From Sclerotinia nivalis (lineage: Eukaryota > Ascomycota > Leotiomycetes > Helotiales > Sclerotiniaceae): a DNA stretch of 64,000 nucleotides. Of the stretch, positions 60,045-64,000 are shown in pieces. The notes under the pieces are model-generated. The model had not been told where the DNA came from and did not search any database. It worked only from the letters and a program-made list of their open reading frames with translations. The position numbers and the translations under genes are program-made. The DNA lies in the NCBI GenBank assembly GCA_029531795.1, contig JAPEIS010000005.1, positions 2,540,001 through 2,604,000 of the forward strand, read 5' to 3'. How positions within the stretch are numbered: the first letter of the stretch is position 1; the number at the start of each line of letters is the position of its first letter.

Positions 60045-61770
60045 ATGCGTGGCGGAAGACCAAGCTTACAACTTGGTGAATCATGGGTGGTAGATGGCCA
60101 TGAGGAGGAGTTAGATGAATATTTGCCACCAAACGAAGCAGATTACGATCATCAAGCAAGAATTTCTACCCCACGAAGGTCTACCAGAGGTAACAACCGA
60201 TCCCCGGATCCTGAGTTTGTGATGCCTTCTCTAGACGCAGAAACTTTAGAAGCTTCATGGTCTCAGAGTGAGAGCACAAGTAGAAGTCCCAGGCGGTTCC
60301 AGGATTCCAAGAGAAGAAACTCGCGACATGATACCAGCCATGAAAGTTCAAACATACGATTAAGAACGCAACCGTCTCATAATAAATCCCCTTTCGCCCC
60401 TTCCACCACCAATTTTAATGCCCCCCATCGGCCAAGTTCTGACGTCAAAGATACCATCACTGTTTTTTTCGATCATACAATTATGGCTTTCACGTGGATT
60501 CTAGAAATTCTAAAAGGTGCCCTCAGACTTTTGCGAACGCCCCTATCTTACTTACTTGCTATATGCATACTCTATGGATTTTCTCTAGTTGCACGAAGCC
60601 TTATTACAAGTTCCATCTATGCATCATTATCTCCTATTTGTCTACTCCCAGGTTCATCATTGTTGAACTTACCATTCTGTTCTACCGACAATGGCGGCCC
60701 TGTCAATAGAGCAAAAGTGCCAGTTGAGTTTGAACAAGTGATGATGGTTCAATCTCAGTTCGAAGACATCTTGAAGGAAAGTGCTGGTGGGGTCTCACTG
60801 CCACTAGATATGAAACGTGGAGAGAGTTTCCTTAGAGATCTACGTCAACTTGTACGATATAGCCAACTCAGGTCAAGGTAAGCAATCACCCGACGCTTTT
60901 AACTAGGCGAGCCCTTTCATTACGAGTCTTGTAGCCTGAAGGAATGCCAAATAAATCCCATTACAAGAGCTGAATGCTAATACTTTCAATTTCAGGAACG
61001 AGCTCGTTCTGGAATTTGATGGATTCATCGATACAGCAAAGATTGCATCATGGGACCTTACAAAATTCAATAGTCATGTGGGTAGAGCGGTAGATAGTGT
61101 CATTTCTATCACACGATGGACCTCACGAGTCCTTGATGGAATTCAAGAGCGCGAAACTTCTCGTGGTTTGATCGGAACCTTTGTTAATGACAAAATACTT
61201 GCACCGTTCCAGCCTATCAAGTTTTCTGAAAGACTCATTCTTGATCAGTATGTGGAGCATACTCGAGCTGTGGAAGAAGAAATTGCCCGATTGGTCGTCG
61301 AAGCACAAGCTCTATTGATGGTTCTAAATAATTTAGAAGATCGTTTAGAGATTATTCACGGAATCACAGTAAGAGACGGTGTTCAAGTACAAGCTAGCAA
61401 GGATGAGACCTTATCGGAGTTATGGGCATGGCTTGGTGGTCATCGAGGCAAGATCAACAAACTCAATGGCCAGCTCAATTTGCTGAAAGATATCGGGGAC
61501 AGACGTAAAATTGCTTTAGCTCATGTATCAGGAACTCTGATCAAGCTTCAACAGATTGGTTCTGGTCTGGAGGATTTGCGAGAAAGGGTAGCCGCACCAG
61601 AGCTGTTACGTGACAGAATCAATATACCCTTGTCCGTTCATATCGAACACATTCAGCAAGGAATAAACCGCCTGGAAGAGCAAAAACTTATTACACAAAA
61701 GTCAAAGGATGATATCATGGAGAGAGCGAGAAATCGTAATGATATGGAGGGAAATCTTATCGATGGATGA
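60045..61770 (+). CDS. Orphan membrane protein with coiled-coil C-terminus
   Basis: Two exons (60045-60877 and 60996-61770; 118-nt intron) give 535 residues from the ATG in MRGGRPSLQLGESW. No family recognised. Residues 1-145 are hydrophilic and Ser/Arg-rich, with runs such as STSRSPRRFQDSKRRNSR resembling phosphorylated nuclear or nuclear-envelope tails. One or two hydrophobic segments follow (ITVFFDHTIMAFTWILEIL and LSYLLAICILYGFSLVARSL). The C-terminal 250 residues are helical with heptad-like spacing (YVEHTRAVEEEIARLVVEAQ, LIKLQQIGSGLEDLRERV, HIEHIQQGINRLEEQKLIT), suggesting a coiled coil. The topology (basic tail, short TM, long helical domain) recalls nuclear-envelope or organelle-anchoring proteins, but this is only inference. 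Confidence 0.78.
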
Positions 61771-62247
61771 CGTATCTGGGGTACGGTTGCTAATGCGTAG
61801 CCGGAATATGCGTTATTGGTCAAGTCATGTGTGCATTTGATACTTGTTTGGCTGTTTGAAGCTTATGACTTTGTTACCGTGGACTTCGAGTGCCGGCGTC
61901 ATTTTGAGTATTATGGGCGGGGTAGGAAAAGGTTAATGGTTTGGCTCCTTTTAGTATACTAACTAGTGGATTGTAGTTCAAATGATGCCACTAGTATCTG
62001 GGGAATCCTAATAACCCCACACTCTTTTCCATATTACTTCATTTATATAATCTACACCACTCCCCCCAATTCAATACATCAAACCTTGCCCACGTACTAC
62101 GTTCTTACATTTCCATCTCTTGCCATCTCAACTTTCTCGCCCTTTTCGGCTATTTTGTCTTTTGGAACTTTGCTTTCTTCTCGAATCTCTCCGTTTTCCA
62201 TCTTCCCTTCTTCGATATAATCATCTGTCTTGAGCTTATCTGCAATA
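61771..62247. other. Intergenic spacer between two orphan genes
   Basis: 477 bp; no gene recognised. Probable C/T-rich promoter just before 62248. Confidence 0.55.
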
Positions 62248-63924
62248 ATGACTACCGATGAGGAACATGGGTCAGAGGGAAAGGAAGGTAGTACCATGAA
62301 AGATAATTCCCCTTCCTCCTACATTCCTAATAACTACATATTACCGGGATACAAGCTTCAAAGACTGCCAGTGATTTCAAGGGTAATTTCACCTTCCCGC
62401 CCTCTAGCAGTCATTCCGGAACTCCAAGTCATTGCCTCGGAAATTCAAGTGCTTGACGGACAAATTCATTTCGGCCCTAAGACCTCAAAGGAACTCTTCG
62501 AGCAAATACTCTTCGAGGAACAACATTCCCAAGAAATGAAGGAGATTTTTGATCATCGAAAAGAAGAGAACGTCAAGTTTTACAAACCAGCTCTAGCATC
62601 ATTGGTTATAGAGCAAGATCTTAAAAAGGATCTAGAGCCCGTTTCGCAGGATTTGAGTTTTGTCCAATCCATCATACCTAAATATAATCATCAGTCAGAA
62701 ATTCGAAAACGCAAAAAGACTATCTCGCAAACGCAATCCCAAGATGGTATAAAATTCGTATATGTCCATGCGAAGGATGATCTTTATCCCCGAAAGGTTA
62801 ACGGGTCAGGTGGACGGATAATGTTAATACCCATGTTTCAGTTCTCAGAACGTGTTACCAATTTGGATGAGATCACTTGGAAGGAGACAAGGATGGTGCT
62901 CTCTAAAGACCTGTCACAGGATATGTTGAATCATTGTGTCCTGCGAATTGATCATAACGATTATTTACTCAACGACTGGAGGAATTTTGCAGACCTGCCC
63001 ACGGAAGATCAAACTCTTGGAGTAACCGGTTTTGACTTGGTTAAGAATCATTTGCTTAATGGAAGATGGGTATGGATCACAAAACAAATTGATGTCTGTC
63101 GGAGGAGTATCATGATTGAGCGGACGGCTCATCTTTACGACGCTCGAATGATGTACATTTTCAGCAAGCATACGGAAGAAATGCCTTACCAACTCGAACC
63201 ACTCAAAATTTTTACTAGTTCCAGTAGTCGGACCTGGGATTGCTGGGAAAGAAGAAATTACGGAGGAGGTATGCCGCTATTGGGGGGAATACTTGTCTGC
63301 TGGGTTTATAGTGTAGGTTATAATGAGGGTGAAGGGGGACCACTGGCGTGGATAAATCATGAGGATAATAATGATTTGGCCAAGTTTCTCCGCCCGGAGA
63401 ATCATAGTCGTCATAACTACAGGGCAGTACTCGCATTTGGAAAGAGATTCGATCGTTCTCCACCTCTCCCACCTTTTCTCAGGAAAGATTCTGGCTACTG
63501 TACTATCGAACCACTCGATATCCCCGATGAATCACTTTCAGAGCCTGCGTTTCAGGCTCGGTCCAGCTCAACTGATAAATCTCGTTCAACAATACATGTT
63601 TCCCATCTGAAGCATTCGCCTGGGTGTAATGGGAAGGGAACCCCAGGATTTCACTGTGACTGTCCGGGCCCTTCTCGAGAGGCAGGTCAGGAGTTTCAGG
63701 AAGACGAGGACGAGGACGAGGATGCATTCTGCAGAAGACGCAGAAAGGAGCTGGATTTACCTGAACCAAATTCGAAACCCAATCTCAAAAAACGTTTTTC
63801 CAGATCTTCAATCTCAAATTCCGCCTTGAAATCGTGGAAGGGAAAAATTATCAGAGTTGGAAAGTTGAAGGATATGTCCGATCACAACTCAAAAGCAATA
63901 TCAGAGATTCAATGCACTGTGTAA
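62248..63924 (+). CDS. Orphan 558-residue protein with a conserved-looking central region
   Basis: Intronless, read from the ATG of MTTDEEHGSEGKEG. I do not recognise the family. After a disordered N-terminus (about residues 1-60), the stretch to about 410 is dense in aromatic and hydrophobic residues, as in a folded domain: LQVIASEIQVLDGQIHFGPK, GGRIMLIPMFQFSERVTNLD, WVWITKQIDVCRRSIMIERT and LLGGILVCWVYSVGYNEGEGGPL. The C-terminal part is Pro/Ser-rich with an acidic run (DEDEDEDAFC), a Cys-rich patch (HSPGCNGKGTPGFHCDCPG) and a basic tail (KPNLKKRFSR). No signal peptide or membrane helix is visible. It looks like an intact gene of unknown role. Confidence 0.75.
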   Translation: MTTDEEHGSEGKEGSTMKDNSPSSYIPNNYILPGYKLQRLPVISRVISPSRPLAVIPELQVIASEIQVLDGQIHFGPKTSKELFEQILFEEQHSQEMKEIFDHRKEENVKFYKPALASLVIEQDLKKDLEPVSQDLSFVQSIIPKYNHQSEIRKRKKTISQTQSQDGIKFVYVHAKDDLYPRKVNGSGGRIMLIPMFQFSERVTNLDEITWKETRMVLSKDLSQDMLNHCVLRIDHNDYLLNDWRNFADLPTEDQTLGVTGFDLVKNHLLNGRWVWITKQIDVCRRSIMIERTAHLYDARMMYIFSKHTEEMPYQLEPLKIFTSSSSRTWDCWERRNYGGGMPLLGGILVCWVYSVGYNEGEGGPLAWINHEDNNDLAKFLRPENHSRHNYRAVLAFGKRFDRSPPLPPFLRKDSGYCTIEPLDIPDESLSEPAFQARSSSTDKSRSTIHVSHLKHSPGCNGKGTPGFHCDCPGPSREAGQEFQEDEDEDEDAFCRRRRKELDLPEPNSKPNLKKRFSRSSISNSALKSWKGKIIRVGKLKDMSDHNSKAISEIQCTV

Positions 63925-64000
63925 ATTGACATTAGGTACTAGAAAAGTAGTTGTTGGATTTGTGGAAGTTTACATTGAATTCTTAATCAAAGACGGGAAG

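Overview
The window is nuclear DNA of a filamentous ascomycete fungus. Genes are broken by short introns of about 46-105 nt with GT..AG borders and CTAAC/CTGAC-like branch sites, they lie on both strands without operons, and the proteins are typical of moulds (non-reducing polyketide synthase, nickel urease, Artemis-type nuclease, SAGA subunits). The AT-rich intergenic DNA, full of hexanucleotide microsatellites, fits a Leotiomycete such as a Botrytis/Sclerotinia relative, but that placement is inference only.

Layout. 0.8-8.7 kb: a complete 2133-residue non-reducing PKS (SAT-KS-AT-PT-ACP-methyltransferase) with no release domain, followed at its 5' side by a same-strand FSH-type serine hydrolase that could release the product in trans. 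11-15 kb: a 102-residue EthD-type alpha/beta-barrel protein, a PEBP-family protein and an MFS drug-type exporter. Together these look like a compact, possibly uncharacterised polyketide locus whose far edge lies beyond base 1. 16-17 kb: a secreted SMP-30-like beta-propeller. 19 kb: a small, poorly defined nuclear-type gene. 20-23 kb: a seven-exon urease. 23.5-25.3 kb: a membrane RING-H2 protein.

27-37 kb: NGG1/ADA3, a 692-residue orphan with seven exons including a 13-nt exon, and an Artemis/SNM1-type nuclease with a long acidic extension, a Cys4 knuckle and an apparent frameshift at a run of 11 G. 37.5-46 kb: a gene-poor stretch rich in 6-bp microsatellites, with one conserved-looking orphan gene (43.4 kb). 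46-49 kb: two decayed genes, a kinase-like gene and a BCS1-like AAA ATPase pseudogene.

50-64 kb: a dense housekeeping block with GCN5 (repeat-expanded N-terminus), OST5, RAD1, a single-TM coiled-coil repeat protein, SFR1/MEI5, mitochondrial threonyl-tRNA synthetase, a membrane/coiled-coil orphan and a 558-residue orphan. Two SAGA histone-acetyltransferase-module subunits (ADA3, GCN5) and three DNA-repair genes (Artemis-like, RAD1, SFR1) fall within 30 kb. Exon borders were deduced by reading splice sites and checking that reading frames close exactly; they are not supported by transcripts.
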